A DNA stretch of 64,000 bases from Eulemur rufifrons (lineage: Eukaryota > Chordata > Mammalia > Primates > Lemuridae), in NCBI RefSeq assembly GCF_041146395.1, contig NC_090997.1, positions 40,713,501 through 40,777,500 on the forward strand. Direction: 5' to 3'. The notes below the pieces were generated by a model, which had not been told where the DNA came from, searched no databases, and was given only the letters and a program-made list of their open reading frames with translations. Positions 63,957-64,000 of this stretch are shown one piece after another (the stretch's first letter is position 1; every line of letters begins with the position of its first letter). A program made the position numbers and the translations under genes.

Positions 63957-64000
63957 TTATTATTTTAATTTAATTTAATTTAATTAATTTATTTTTGAGA
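63957..64000 (-). mobile_element. Start of an antisense Alu-type SINE cut by the window edge
   Basis: A TTTAA-repeat tail is followed by TTTATTTTTGAGA at the last bases, which is how the reverse 3' end of an Alu begins. The body lies outside the window. Confidence 0.65.

Overview
This is mammalian nuclear DNA. The density of SINEs, LINEs and DNA-transposon fossils and the intron-containing gene show that. A full-length Alu at 1002-1341 carries the extra linker typical of strepsirrhine (lemur-type) Alus, so the source is most likely a lemur or close relative; the species cannot be read from the window.

The only protein-coding gene I can support is TENT5A (formerly FAM46A), a non-canonical poly(A) polymerase, on the minus strand and apparently complete. 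Going down the coordinates there is a TATA box (10781-10787) in a CpG island, a 5' UTR without upstream AUGs, exon 1 with 20 coding bases (10440-10459), a 187-base intron, exon 2 (9694-10252), a 1,078-base intron, and exon 3 (coding 7839-8615). A 3' UTR of about 4 kb follows, to a poly(A) signal at 3872-3877. The predicted protein is 451 residues from the exon 1 start or 432 from the exon 2 start. It keeps the nucleotidyltransferase GS and DLD motifs and the third aspartate. Two 15-bp units encode the variable GGDF(S/G) repeat.

The left edge (1-3850) is 3' flank with the Alu and an old L1 3' region. A second CpG-rich block (about 11330-11700) sits 0.6-0.9 kb upstream of the TATA box and looks like a further promoter.

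From about 12.3 kb to the right edge I find no gene. This gene-poor upstream flank holds many degraded MIR and L2 copies, a MaLR-type LTR, hAT and Tigger DNA transposon fossils, old L1 segments, lemur-type L1 3' ends, microsatellites and a 36-base G run. Several CpG-retaining or homeodomain-motif-rich stretches (35.8 kb, 38.6-38.9 kb, 50.9-51.1 kb) are candidate distant enhancers; that is inference. The clearest structural story is an L1 at about 55915-57668 with the 5' inversion expected from twin priming. No novel multi-gene system is visible. Repeat boundaries are estimates from recalled consensus patterns, not from a masking program.
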